This document shows positions 1-12,200 of a stretch of DNA of 64,000 bases, in pieces. This DNA comes from Branchiostoma floridae (taxonomy: Eukaryota; Chordata; Leptocardii; Amphioxiformes; Branchiostomatidae): positions 29,455,582 through 29,519,581 of the forward strand of contig NC_049979.1 of the NCBI RefSeq assembly GCF_000003815.2. The letters run 5' to 3'. The notes under the pieces are model-generated. The model was not told the DNA's origin, ran no database searches, and saw only the letters and a list, made by a program, of their open reading frames with translations. The translations under genes and the position numbers were made by a program. How positions within the stretch are numbered: the first letter of the stretch is position 1; every line of letters begins with the position of its first letter.

Positions 1-569
1 CATAGGAAAATGATGTACAAAAAGTGATGATCATCTTTAAATACAAATGCAAAAGGTTCAAAACAGCACATACCGTCTTTGAGATGACAAGTCGGGAATC
101 GTTCGTTCTGTGTTTTTGTTTTTAACCAAGAAACTGCAAGTCTGGAACTCGAGGTTATACCGACCAGCCCAGTTTGCGAGTTCGGAACCAATGCGGTTAC
201 CAAGGAAAAATGCAGAAAGACCAGATCGGGCAGTCTAGGGGCCCAGAGGCTGTCACCGTTGGCGCCTGCGCCCAGACCGGTGACTGGGCAAATCCGTTGG
301 TGTGTGTTTACATGTACAAATGAAAATCTGAACATTTGATTATCGTTTGGTCGTATTTGCCATCATGTTACAAACAAATGTGACAAAAGAAAAATGCAAA
401 AGAGCTGTCTATAGCTAGGTGTCCCTTCTTCGTAATTATTATGGAGATGTCGGTAATGTTTCACACAAAGATTTCCTCAGGCGATATGGGCGTTCTGTGC
501 TGAAGGTCCACTCTCACTACACTCGCGTCACGCTTGCGTCGCTTCGGGGTTCGACAACGCAGACGTAAC

Positions 570-725
570 CCCACGGAACCTAGAGGTGACGCGAGCGAAC
601 CTAGAGGTGACACAAGCAAGCGCGACGATTTTTTGAAAGTTAAAAAATAGCGCAAGTGGCAAGATGCCCCAACAGTAACCTAAGAGTGACCCAAGAGTGA
701 CACAATAGTGACACAACAGTGACGC
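570..725. repeat. Degenerate short tandem repeats
   Basis: Two versions of CCTAGAGGTGAC are followed by a run of AGTGACAC-type units about 10 bases long. The units are imperfect. No gene is associated with them. Confidence 0.55.
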
Positions 726-1904
726 CAACATGCTTTCAACAGTATCAAGGTTATATTTTGCCTATTTTGCACCAAGTATCAAAAGCAAACATCCCTTTGT
801 TACTGAAAAGCTATTTTGGATACATGGATACATTTTGGATTTTACAGCGGTTTTTGATTCAGTTACAACAGTGAGATTTCCACAAAACTTAACTTGTGTC
901 CGTATTCAGACTAACTTAAAGATATCTTTTGCTTTATTTGATTGGAAATAGGTCAGAATTCTATACTTGTAAACACCAAATAAGTAAGTCGGAATTACGT
1001 CAGATACCATCAACAACAAATGATGACTGATGATACAAACGACTGAATGACCATAAACAGATGAAAATCGCCATTAGAAAAATGGCGTTTGCCATGGCAA
1101 CCGGTGAACAGCACTTTACCCAAAACTTAGCCCATTTTTGTATGTATGACCCAATGCCCTACTGCTACCCCAAATGTTGAGAAAAATCAACATTTTGACT
1201 CGGCCACATGGATTAGTTTATAGACAGTCTCTTGGATTACCCATGAAGCATTGCGATATTCGCAGAAATTTGATAAAAAGTCCGTTGGGTGTAATTATTG
1301 AAATACTCGTAACTCCTGCTGGAATTGACGGATTTTGTTGCTTTAAAGCCCAAAATGTAGGTAAAGATGTGGCAAATCACGAAAACGTATCAAACAAGGC
1401 CCCATAGGCAGGCTAAATAAATGCCTGGTTTTGGAAAGTAAACAATGTAATTTTTACGCAAAAATTACCCCAAAAATCAGCCTTTAAAGATTCATAACTT
1501 CCTAAAGATGCTAAATACAGACAAAAAAATTAATACTTTGTAATTCTTGTGGTATTTTTCACATGTAAACCAATTTTCATTGGAAATTATTGAATGTTTT
1601 ACATATTTATCTCGTCCTTTTCAATAAATGACCAAACGGCCAGGTCAATTTGGATGACGTCACTTGGTCACGTGATTACAGTAGGAAAGCTGTGCATGAC
1701 AACTGGTTATCGTGGCTTAAAATAAACTTTGGTTCCTACTAATACAAAAAATCCATGATAGCACTTGTCCCTCTCGGTGGTACCAAAAACCCCTCTGGCC
1801 CATGGACTAAAAGGGTTACATTCTTATTATCGTCTGAAAGTTTAGTAGTCATACTATAAGTGGTTAATGAGTTAGCCTCCAAAGTTTGTTTTAAAAATTG
1901 CACA

Positions 1905-2117
1905 TTTTTGCTGGGGTCCGTTTGGACCCCAGAGTGACTGAACCCAAACCTTTTTTTATAATTTCCACATAATTGTACCCATCTTTGCGAAAACTTAGGA
2001 GAAGGTATAAGACATATTGACTGACAAATTCACGGAAGGATTTTTTCTTCAGATCAAAAATGTTCAAATGGCACTTCAAAATGTACGCCTGGGGTCCAAA
2101 CGGACCCCACTCGGGTG
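1905..2117. mobile_element. Small inverted-repeat element
   Basis: GGGGTCCGTTTGGACCCC near 1909-1926 is matched by its exact reverse complement near 2092-2109. The flanking bases (TTTTTGCTGGGG on the left, and the complement of GCCTGGGG on the right) extend the similarity weakly. The arrangement is that of a short non-autonomous DNA element. Its outer borders are not clear. Confidence 0.45.
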
Positions 2118-2226
2118 TTTGAGGGTTTTTAAGCACGTTAAAGATGCCACCACACTTCTGGAAAAGAATTAGGGTTTATTTACGGTGTGAGTGGTTCATA
2201 ACCATACAGTTTAATGGCCGAACCCG

Positions 2227-2310
2227 GGGCAATTGTGGTATTGAGGTCATCTGAGTGGCGCGCCGAATGGCAGCTCGCTCCAGACCCTTGCGATTCAGCC
2301 GCACTGATGA
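2227..2310 (+). repeat. Dispersed repeat, copy 1 of 3
   Basis: This copy shares a series of blocks (GGGGCAATT, ATTGAGGTCA, AATGGCAGCTCGCTCCAGAC, TTGCRATT) with 19692-19841 and 31804-31940. It is shorter than the other two and lacks their 3' half. The nature of the family is unknown; it could be a SINE body or a DNA element fragment. Confidence 0.55.
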
Positions 2311-2333
2311 TAGTCGGTCCTAAACGCCCCGTA

Positions 2334-2359
2334 CCCCCCCCCCCCCACCCCCCCCCCCC
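2334..2359. repeat. Poly-C tract
   Basis: A nearly pure run of cytosines is interrupted by a single A. It is a low-complexity sequence and a likely site of assembly error. Confidence 0.9.
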
Positions 2360-2920
2360 GTGCTGTGCTGTACTGTACAACAGCGTTCTGGCAGGTGATA
2401 TTCTGTCAGCCCAGCTGCTCATCTGGGGTAGACATAGACAAAGAAGGAGGGTAACATTGTCACACGTCACCCAGTCCTTTTCCGGATGTACAGTTCATCA
2501 CCGAATCGAATGTGGTCAACTGTCGGCACATATTGAGTAGAGCAATGCACTCAGTCTAGTTTTCTTATCCTAAGTTGAAGAGGAAGGACATGCAACATAA
2601 ATTTATTTTCATCGCCCAATACATTATTTTCCATTAATGTATCTGTTGTGTATATTGTACAATTTGTTCGCGATATGGGCCTATTAGAGACCGAAATAAA
2701 GAATAGATAAATAAATTGATGTGTCAAAGTCTGCGCACTCCCAACAAATTTAATTTGAAGAAAAAAGACACGGCAGTAGATTTGGATGTACAAAGGTATC
2801 TTGTAGCATAGTCTGCTTCTTTGCGCCCTAAAAAGTAATAGTGTTACGGTCAAAGCAGCTATCATGTTATTGCAGTGTGTATCTATGTCCACTCTTAATG
2901 GCTTCCGTTTCAATCTTTCA

Positions 2921-3929
2921 CAGAAGGAGTTCAGAGGATCACATTTGCATCTTAATCGTCCTGGAATTGCGTACAGAATGGTGTTGTCTACGAAGAGGGA
3001 TTATCTTGACGAAGATGCCAGTGATGACGACAAGAAGGCATCTCTGAAGGCGGCAAGAGGACCCCTGCTTTCCTTGGGAGCAGCGATTCTCTTCGCCATT
3101 TCCGCGGAACTCACGGCCCTCAGTAGCAAGGGCGGAATACCGGGTTTCCAACTCCTTTTTTTCCTAAGACTGGCCCAGCTTTTGGTACTTCTAGTTTGCT
3201 TCCTGATCTTACGTCCAAAACTGACGGCAGAATTTCCTTTTGTTTCTTCACTCTCTCAGCCACAACGTCGCTACCACGCTGATGTACTTGTCCTTCACCT
3301 ATGCTGCACCCGGCATCGCGTTCGGCATCATCCAAGGATCCATGCCACTCTTTACGGCCTGCATTGGGTTCATATTCTTGAAGGAAAAAATCGGCATCAT
3401 ACCTTGGTGTGGGATTTCAATCAGCGTTATTGGGGTAGCTCTGGTCAGCATCATGATGGCAAACCAGTCAACAGACTCCACACATGTCTTGGTAGTGTCC
3501 ATTGTCCTCCCTCTGGCTACTGCCTTCGCCAAGGGACCAGGCATGGTGGTAGCACGCGCTATCGTGAAGGACATGTCAGGCATTACAATGCTGTTATATA
3601 GTACATTACCAGGGACTGTAGCTCAGCTCATACTAACATACTCATTCGAGACTCCCGTCTGGGTAATGTCGACAGAGACAGCCGGGTACGTAGCCGGGCT
3701 GGGCTTGTCCAAGGATTTAGCCATGTTGTTTTTCGTGGCAGTACTCACAGTTGAGAAGGCAGCCATTGCCGTTGCACTGCGCACACTTGTCATACCGCTC
3801 ACCATCCTGCTGGACTATCTCATCCTGTCAAAGGTACCAACCGTGCTGAAATGGGCAGGTATATTTCTAGTGGTAATCGGGACAATCGTGGTCGCCATCC
3901 ATACTTGGTGGACACATCATGAGGACTAG
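2921..3929 (+). pseudogene. DMT-superfamily (EamA/SLC35G-like) transporter, reading frame broken
   Basis: The encoded protein is a multi-pass membrane transporter of the drug/metabolite transporter superfamily; the substrate cannot be read from sequence. The first frame contains an ATG at 2978, an acidic leader (DYLDEDASDDDKK) and two hydrophobic segments ending LVCFLILRPKLTAE near 3232. It then runs into unrelated sequence. The family match resumes in another frame at about 3260 (SHNVATTLMYLSFTYA) and continues through the remaining membrane segments to a stop at 3929. That part includes LKEKIG and the C-terminal EamA repeat with VEKAAIAVALR. Roughly 15-25 residues of the loop between segments 2 and 3 are missing. 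Bases 3233-3259 look like a polypyrimidine tract plus AG, that is, the 3' end of an intron, but no GT upstream gives the required phase. I infer a deletion or assembly gap that removed an exon end and its donor. The 5' end is uncertain; TTTCACAG ending at 2924 is a candidate acceptor. Confidence 0.7.
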
Positions 3930-4102
3930 AAACACAGGGATCTTCTGAAAAGGATGGATTTTTCTCCTCAGCAAACTAACAATGAGTAAGTCTGTCTCAT
4001 AAGGAATTGGTATACAATATTACTGACATATCACTGATGATGATAGTAATTCTCTCCCAACGAATGTAGATCACATAGTTTTCGTTAAAAAAACGATCCA
4101 CA

Positions 4103-4108
4103 AATAAA
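4103..4108 (+). promoter_or_regulatory. Candidate polyadenylation signal of the DMT-like gene
   Basis: AATAAA occurs about 170 bases after the stop codon at 3929. It is the first canonical signal downstream on this strand. Confidence 0.4.
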
Positions 4109-4179
4109 ACAGCAACTGTGATTTATCAACAGAACAATATTTATAACAATATTAAGTATGACAGATGTTTGTCTTTCTC

Positions 4180-4325
4180 ACACAGATATTGATATGGGTC
4201 TCTCACACACGCAGAGGTATGGCTCTCACACAAGTATTGAAAAGCGTCTCACACACACAAACAGAAATTTTTCTCTCTCACACAGTTGTTAGAAAAGGGT
4301 CTCACACACTGTGACACACACGATC
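4180..4325. repeat. Degenerate tandem repeat with CTCTCACACA units
   Basis: Five or so imperfect units of about 30 bases each carry GTCTCTCACACA or a variant. No coding potential is evident. Confidence 0.6.
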
Positions 4326-4385
4326 TCCAAGCAGATCCTACGATGACATAAGATAGTATCATGCATAAGCTAGCAAAGGTGAAAT
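4323..4385 (+). repeat. Partial copy of the element family ending CTCCAAGCAGA
   Basis: The order CTCCAAGCAGATCC, ACGATG, ATAGTATC, AAGCTAGCAAAGG parallels 13308-13360 (CTCCAAGCAGACCC, ACGGTG, ATAGTATC, AAGCTCGCAAAGG). It looks like a single end of that repeat family. Confidence 0.5.
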
Positions 4386-4734
4386 TAGTGTAACCAGCCT
4401 AGTGGTGTTTATTCGTTGGCCACCGAAGGCTACACAACTTGGGCAGCCTTTACGATCCTTTGCCACCGGTAAATCTGCCTGGAGATTAGAGTGCAATAAT
4501 GTCTTGCTGAGTGAAACATCCAATGTATGTAACAGATCCGTTTTTTTATTACAAATTGTCGAAAATTCTGATTTTGATACTCAGGGAGTAGAAGCGTTTG
4601 ATGTATACTTTTTTTTATATCAAAATCAATATGTGAGTGCAATGTTGATCCCTTTGTGTATTTGTTACCAAATCAATTGTCAGAAATATGATACATCTAC
4701 ATGTAAGTTCATCTGTGATGGTAGTCAACATTAT

Positions 4735-5045
4735 GTTGCAATTTTAAGACTTTATATCCGTACACAAAATAAAGCACTTACCAACAAGCTTTCGATCAGT
4801 CCTCTGATCCTTCTCAAGTTGAAATGACCCACAGCCTAAGTCACACATCCGGAACAGAAGTGTGACGTCAGCAAAGGGTCAAGAAGCCTGGTAGTCGGTA
4901 TCGGCCCCCGTCTCGGTTTAGGGAAGGTCGGATGTGTGACTTAGGTTTGGGGTAATTTCAACTTGAGAAGGACCAGAGGACGGATTGAAAGCTTGTTGGT
5001 AAGCGCTTTATTTTGTGTGCGGATATAAAGTGTTAAAATTGCAAC
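4735..5045. mobile_element. MITE with 117-bp terminal inverted repeats
   Basis: Bases 4735-4851 and 4929-5045 are long, well-matched inverted arms (outer end GTTGCAATTTTAA, inner end near CACACATCCG) around a 77-base centre. It has no coding capacity and would form a long hairpin. The apparent 141-codon frame at 4402-4827 runs into the left arm and is not taken as a gene. Confidence 0.85.
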
Positions 5046-5308
5046 ACACATGTACATATATTCAATTTGAGTTCAGTTCCAAGGAATAGTTCTACAGGTC
5101 TGGTGCTCCATTTGCACAAGTCATGTATTGTATCAACTTCAACCAAATGTACATGGCAAAGCTAGCATAAAACCATACGTACATGGTCAATACACAAATC
5201 TTCGTAGAATGCATACAACGTAATTCCAATAATTTACTAAAATGTGGAATAAAATTGTCACATGATTTGAATCATTTGCAAATTCCACAGGGACATTTCT
5301 TATCGGTA

Positions 5309-5459
5309 AGGCCACAGCAAGTAAATCTTATGGATGACATCACCGTAAACATTGATTTAGGGGCTTTTGATCTTTTTCCCACCTTGTGTTTTCCAAGGGC
5401 TTGCATAAGATTTGGGGGCCAGAGAGCATGTCATCCATAAAATATACTTGCTGTGGCCT
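5309..5459. mobile_element. MITE beginning AGGCCACAGCAAGTA
   Basis: AGGCCACAGCAAGTA followed by ATGGATGACAT at the left is mirrored by ATGTCATCCAT and TACTTGCTGTGGCCT at the right. The total length is about 150 bases. The terminal AGGCCACA is shared with the larger element at 24222-24583, suggesting the same transposase recognised both. Confidence 0.8.
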
Positions 5460-6236
5460 ATAAAATAAACAATACCAGAGAGTGAATCATTGCTTCCTCT
5501 CTCATCTTTGATTGACTAGTACAAACTTTTAGCAGAATTGCACAAAAAATGAAAACAAAAGGAATGGAACTTAGTATTTTCACGTTTTACTGTATTCGTT
5601 ACAAAGGTAATACTGTTACAGTATCACTGTTGTATACAACAAATATTGAAGCTCCAATTACAAGTTCAATTCCATGCCACAAGATGACAAAATACTGTTA
5701 TCATATCTCCGATGATCTTTTCGTTTCTGACATCTTCTATCTAGCATACTTATCACTGAGGAACTAAATCATTTTTTTCAACAACAACCTGTGACTTGAT
5801 ATTAAAAAAAAATTCTAAATTCTAAATAGGAAAAAACTTCCTACAAAGCAATATACTGTTTACTATTTCATTGTACTCATAGTAAAATTGCTATAGACTT
5901 ATTAAATGTGTATTATTTTCAGTTCATACTCATAGCTTGTTGTTGATGAGTACACATTTTGACATCTGCATGTTTGTTACCACATAGCATAACATGTGTA
6001 CCTGTGACTGATGCAGATGACTATAGTGACTAAGTTTCCCTTTCCAGTGATTGGAATAGATCTCTCTGACATTTGCTACCTCTTTTATATAAGATCATAT
6101 CAAGAGAGGTAGATAAACTACTTGTTTTGACTTGAGTATGAAACAATAAAAATCAAGCTATCAACAGCTGGATACTTTTTTTATCAATGAGTTGCTACGA
6201 GTTTACTATTCCTGTAGTGTCTCCTGGTGCCTTCTC
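5460..6236. other. Spacer and probable 3' UTR of PPP1R21
   Basis: The stretch is AT-rich with no recognisable exon. The part nearest 6236 is presumably the PPP1R21 3' untranslated region, on the minus strand. I could not fix its cleavage site. Confidence 0.4.
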
Positions 6237-9200
6237 TCATCTTCCTTTCCCTTTCTTGCTTCCCTGTAAAACAACAAAGCAACATTGAGTCAACATCCAA
6301 AGGCAGAAGATTCCAGCAGCTCCAAAAATACCAAGACAGCACTGTACCCAGAAATTCCATTAAGTTCATGATCCAAAAGTCTAAACACTTAAATACAGCT
6401 TGGCTTAGTCTGTGTGACACAAATTCTGCTGTCCAGGGCTGTAACTGGCCACTCCCCACAGATCTAGAGACCAGCCGGATGTTGGGTGTGCTGCTATAAG
6501 CGAGATTCAATCAGGCTAAGCTTGGCTTGGAAGTGTTGGTTAGGATAAAGGGTAGTATTCTTTCATACAGTCATTTACAAAAACATTGATGAACTTTCCT
6601 GCTAAGATCAAACGTACCTTGTTGCTGAGTTTGAGCGCGTCGATCTCGTCCCTCTGCTGAGTGAGCTTGTCGTTCATGCTGCACAGGTGCTCACTCATCA
6701 TGCTGAGCTGGCTCTCATAGTTACTGGTGGTGGTGGTCAGCTCGTCCTGCAAGCCAATCATTCTATTTAAGATCATCTTTATTGAATCTTGGACAAAGAT
6801 ACACAAATTATAATTCTAGTTGTTGAAATGTCAATGAACGGCCTGTACTGAATATTGAAAACAGCTTAAACAGAGATTGGAATGTGACTGTCACAGCAAT
6901 AACAACTTCCTCTGTTCTGCTGAGTACAGAAGGAACAAACCCTTCTATGTTGCTCTGAAACAAAATTGGCCTCTGCAGTTACAAAAAAAGCTTCCAGGGG
7001 GCTGAAACCTGTGCACGACTTACCCTATCCTTATCAAGAACTATCTACCATATAAATATCATGACCATAGCATATCCAAAACACAAAATATCAAAACTAG
7101 AAGTTCTGCTGCAGTACAATAACATGCTCTTAGGGTGCCCAAAATCTTATCATTTTGAGCCTTCTCAAGCTATTGTGTGGACAGACATCAGCAGTACAAA
7201 CAACAACTACTTCAGTCTGTTTCCCGGAAGTTATAACAAGGGTGCCTAAGCATGTACACGAATCCTTTGGAATAGTAATATCAGAAACACTCAGAAACAT
7301 GCCAATGTAGCAGAAGCTACCAATTTACTTAAGGTTCGTGTGTATCTCATAAGGTTTGTATGTATCTCATAAGGTTTGTGGGTACCACATAAGGTTCGTA
7401 CATTTTCACAGTGATTTGTGTGCTTTTCATACAATTCCTACGTTTTCGCATACTACCAGTATATGCATTTCTCATAAAATTAGTATGATTTTCATAAACT
7501 TCACGCAAATGCTTAGGCAACCCTGTATAACATTTTTGGAACTGTGTACATGGGAAGGTTTAGACACACCTGCAGCTGAGCAATCTTCTGCTGGGCTGTC
7601 TGCAGCTCTTCCTGGAACTTCTCTTTAGCTTTTTCTGCCAGGCCAAGTCTCTGCTGAAGGGCACGGCACTGTTGGGGGACAACACAAGCTTCTGTTAATG
7701 TCCACACACATTCGGATTCTCCTGTCGAATTTTTCACAGATGAGCAGGCAAACAGGCATTTGCCGGTGGGTTTGGCAACCTGTTTGGACTAGGTGAGGTG
7801 AGGTGAGGGTTGGCAACCTGTATGCCTGACCTGCACATGACTTTTTCTTGTGAAGGAGAGGTGTGCAAATCCTTCTCGTCTACTGGCGCACTAACTAAGT
7901 CTCACAGGGACAGAACTGTATGACACGTGTGAGACGGCCCCACCAGATGCAGGTTTGTTGTTCGGAGTATCCGTCTCCTAGGAGTACTCCGACCAAGGAT
8001 GTAAGCTAAGGGGTTCCTCCTACCCCTGATTCGTGTACAAGCGGATGCCTCATGCCCGAACATGCCCTTAAGGACTGTCACTGCCACAAAGGCCTGTCAC
8101 TGATATAAGCCGAAGCAAGGTACCACACGCATGCACACAGATTCAAACACAAAAACATACACACTGACGCACACATACACATACACACACGTGCATACAC
8201 ATGCACATACACACACGTACACACACACACTGCCACTAGTTGAGCTACAGGAACACCCTTCAGCATATGGCATATACAATGTACCATAATGATTCCAGAT
8301 GTTTTGGGTGGATAATTTATTATAGCACTATTACTAAATTCTGTCTGATAACATGCTCATCCCCAATCTATCCTCGACACTTATACATTGTACCCAGTAG
8401 AACTGATCCCATAGCCCCTCCTACTTTAGTCAAAATCTGAAAAACAAAATTAAAATGTAAATGTCAGATGCAAATATTTAACTGCCATGAAGCTACTCTC
8501 TCATTGGTCTGGCCAATAATTGCCATGTCATCATTGGCTGAACTGCTAATTGTGACAGACAGTTAGGATTGGTCCATTGCATGACAGACAGATAGACACA
8601 GCACATAGACAGCAGCGATGAGATCATCACCTCAGAGTGGAAGTTGACAGCCTTGCTGTCTGCCTGCTGCAGCTGTGTGGTCAGCTCTGTCACTCTGCCG
8701 GTGAAGTGGGCTTTGATCAGCTGTTCCCTGGTCTCCGACTCAGAACTCTGGCACAGAAAGGTAAGAACTAGATAAGTTTAACATATATATGCAGCTCAAT
8801 AAATGACTTGCTCTGCAGCCTAGTTCAAGTATGTAAAAATTCTATTGGTCTGAACCAACATTTCAATGTCACTAAATTTACTTGATGTTGTTACAGTATT
8901 TCTATATATATAAATATTTGCAGCAAATCCTTTTATATTTGAGGTACAAAAACACTTTAATGCATGTTACAATGTGTTTTAAAAAGTTGTTCTATACAGA
9001 TCTTTTCAACGGAAAACGTGTTAAACTCACCTCATCTGCCACAGAGCTTTCCAGCTTCCCGAGCTGAAAGAAACCAATTATATAATTGTTACCTTGAGTG
9101 TATTCAGTGTCTATTATGGTTGAATTCAACTGTTAAAATCATTCAAACATGAGGTAAATATGGCAGTGGTCGAAATACTTTTTTCTGGTGTTCTGCAATA

Positions 9201-12200
9201 CTGCAGATTTTCACAATTTTCTTCTGCAATTTGGAAATACTTTCTGCAAATGCACAAGCCTCCAAACATCCTTCTCAATCTAATAATTTCTTGCATTTAG
9301 CTTTGCAATGCATAGCATTACTGTGATTCTTTATTCTCTCAATCTATTTTTAACTTCAGTCTGCAAAGATGATCCTTTTCTGCAGGGAAGTTATAATTTC
9401 CTGATACCACCATAGGTGTTTTATCCACCTCGCCATGACACTACGGGCTACTACAGCTTGAATTATACCAATTAATTTATAAATGTGCAATTAGTTACTA
9501 ACACACCTAGGCCTACTTCCACACAACATACTTTCTTCTGCAATCTTGAAAATCCTTCTGCGAATTGCAGATTGCAGATGGGTATTTCGAACACTGTATG
9601 GTAATGACCAATAACAAATACAGCAAAAGTGCCTGAAGGAGTAAAATTAAAACTCTCACCAATGAAGTCTCCACATCTGATCCTACTGATTTTCTGTCTC
9701 CAGGAGATGCAGTTTGTGTCGCCTCCACAGGGGGCGCTGGTGTCACCACCTGGCCTGCCTGCAGCTGCCTGAGTTCTACCTCCAACTGAGACACTCGCTA
9801 TTTATTTAAAAAAAAATGGAAGGACTTGTTTCAATATTCATTTTAACAAGAAAAGATTATACTATTCATATCAATCGTAAATACTGGATGCCATCCCATT
9901 TACTCTCACTCTATTGATATACCGTTGCAAATACATTGGCAATAGTTCACCAACAAACACCAACTGGTCGCCTCAAATGGCAAATTTTTTTGGACAATAA
10001 AAGAAAAAATATCGCAATTGGCAAAATGTCAGAAATGGGCAAGCACTTGACATGAATGAATTGTCAACAGGTGCAATCACTGCAAATCTCTTTTTAATGA
10101 ATCTTGATCATCGTACATTGCTTTATATTTCAAACACAACACTTTGATATCCAATAAAGTTATCTTATATCTAATTTGGGGCTGAAATTGAGGTGGCCAT
10201 TTTTGTTTGTAGAGGTCAGTACTATACCCCATGTGTCGCACGTCAGTGTGACCTCAAGGGACTATTGGCCCAAAATTTGCAAAGTTGCTGTAATAATTCA
10301 TCTTCAATATAGCCATGTGAAACACCCGTTTGTCCCAGCATGCACGCATGTGGGCTGGGCAGTTGTGTGAAGGGTTCTAGCTGTATACATTTAAGACCCG
10401 TGCTCTCCCAAAATCCGTGAACTGAACATGAGTCTGTAACAGTTCACCTGGATCAAGAAGAGTAACACCAACTGGTGCAGACCTGTGAGGTGCCCACTTA
10501 AGGCCTATATGTCACTGGGGCCCGCATTCTGTGAGGTGGCAATCGAACGTCGTACATACAACTCACCAACCGTTCGTGACCAGACGTTGTTTGCAGACCA
10601 CATACTTACACCTTATGCAACCGTGCTAGAGACATGCATTGAGCTGTACTCCCTCCCTGCTCTTGCCATTCCTTCCCCACGTTTTCAGAAAAAAGTGGCG
10701 GACATGGCCTCCCAAAAAACGTATGGACAAATAACACGTAGGGTGCTTACTAATAGGAAGCAACTGTAAACTCGGCAGGATGGTACAGAGGTTACCAGAT
10801 CCCAGCCATACCTTAGTCTCCTTCTCCAGTCGGACCTGCAGCAGTTGTGCCTCCAACATCCAGTGTTCCTTCTCCTGCTCCAGACCTCGCATCTTCTCCT
10901 GGGCAGTTGTCAGCTGGAAGGCATTAAAGACTCTATCAGGGAGTTTTTAAACATTCCCTTGCGTAAAAAGGACATTCTTAGATGTACTGTAAATCTACTT
11001 AAAGCTTACGGAACTTGAATTTGTCTCAGCGTAGCAAAAATTAAGAATTCAATATGTCTTTGAATACAATGGGGCAGCCAAGAATTGGCCAATATTGACC
11101 ATTAAATTTTTCTCAGCATAGCAAAAATCAAGAGTTCGAGGTGTCTTTGAATTAAAGGGTCATTAGCTATTATCTCACTCTAAAGGTAGCCTTTTTTGAG
11201 AGTGTAGGGGCAGTGGGTTGCTATCCACTGCACAAAGGACACAGTATTGGAAGCCGGAGCCCAACCTTTTTCTTCCACTGCCTTTTACCTCCCCAACCAA
11301 AGTTAAGTACTAGTACCCATTTTTACACCTGGGTGAAGTGAGGAAAATCATGTGCCTTTTGCATCAGTGGACTTCTGAGCCACATATGCCACATGACACC
11401 ATCTCTACTCTCATTGACTATTACAACAGATGCCACATGACACCATCTCTACTCTCATTGACTATTACAACAGATGGCAATATCCCCCAAAAAACAAAGG
11501 AAGTGTGTGGTTCACCTGTTGTGCTAGCCCCTCCCTACTCTCTGTGGAGCTGAGTAGAGTTCTCCTGTTCAACACTGCTGTCTTATAGGGAACAGACTCT
11601 GGGCAGGGCTGTGGAGAGAGGGGCATCCTTTAGGTCTTATTATATATGTCATTGGTGAGGCAAACATAGACTTCTCTTTGTGTACAATAGTTACATCATA
11701 TGTAAAGAAATGCTTGAAGACCATTTGTGCATTGCAAGCTATAAAAGCTATTCAATAGACGAATTTGAACAACATATAATTGTTCTTGTCATATGGGGGG
11801 GGGGTGCTCGCCAACTGTCCATGTCATTGTGTATGTCTGAAAATAACAAAACAAGTTTGAACAACATTCCCTGAACCCGGAAGAAGCCAGTCTTTGATTA
11901 CCGCCCTGACTGATTTCCAACATGTAAGTAAACACAAAAAAATGAATTTTCTATGACTATGGTATTTTATGAAAATGGGGAAGGGGAATAGTCATTGTCA
12001 TTGTATAGAGATATCAGGAAACATTTTCCTGCATAAGTGCAGGTACTGACCCGGTGAAAGTGAATACCCATGCGATGGCTAGCTACGAGACAGTGGTCGG
12101 GTTTGGGGAATGTTGAATGTGCGAACGCGTGCTATTATTTACGGACATGCCCCAAGACAAAGACAGTTTCTGAGCAAACTCACCCTATGGCAAGTTCATC

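Larger units (their letters stand above)
1..2860. other. Left-hand spacer without a recognised gene
   Basis: No reading frame here resembles a known protein or shows a coherent exon chain. The stretch holds degenerate short tandem repeats (about 570-725), an X-box-like palindrome at 1087-1101, an inverted-repeat element around 1890-2130, a copy of a dispersed repeat at 2227-2310 and a cytosine tract at 2334-2359. The cytosine tract lies inside an open frame of about 100 codons that I take to be chance. Confidence 0.6.

Noticed and set aside
2214-2540. Frames of about 100 codons on both strands across the poly-C tract
   Set aside because: They are proline/glycine runs generated by the cytosine tract and the dispersed repeat, with no family resemblance.
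3185-3260. A short intron joining the two halves of the DMT-like gene
   Set aside because: No GT in the region gives the phase required by the acceptor at 3260, and splicing would also not restore the missing loop residues.
4402-4827. 141-codon frame on the plus strand
   Set aside because: It overlaps the left arm of the MITE at 4735-5045, has no recognisable domain and no supporting splice structure.
8078-8287. Cysteine/valine-rich minus-strand frames
   Set aside because: They are translations of the CA microsatellite.
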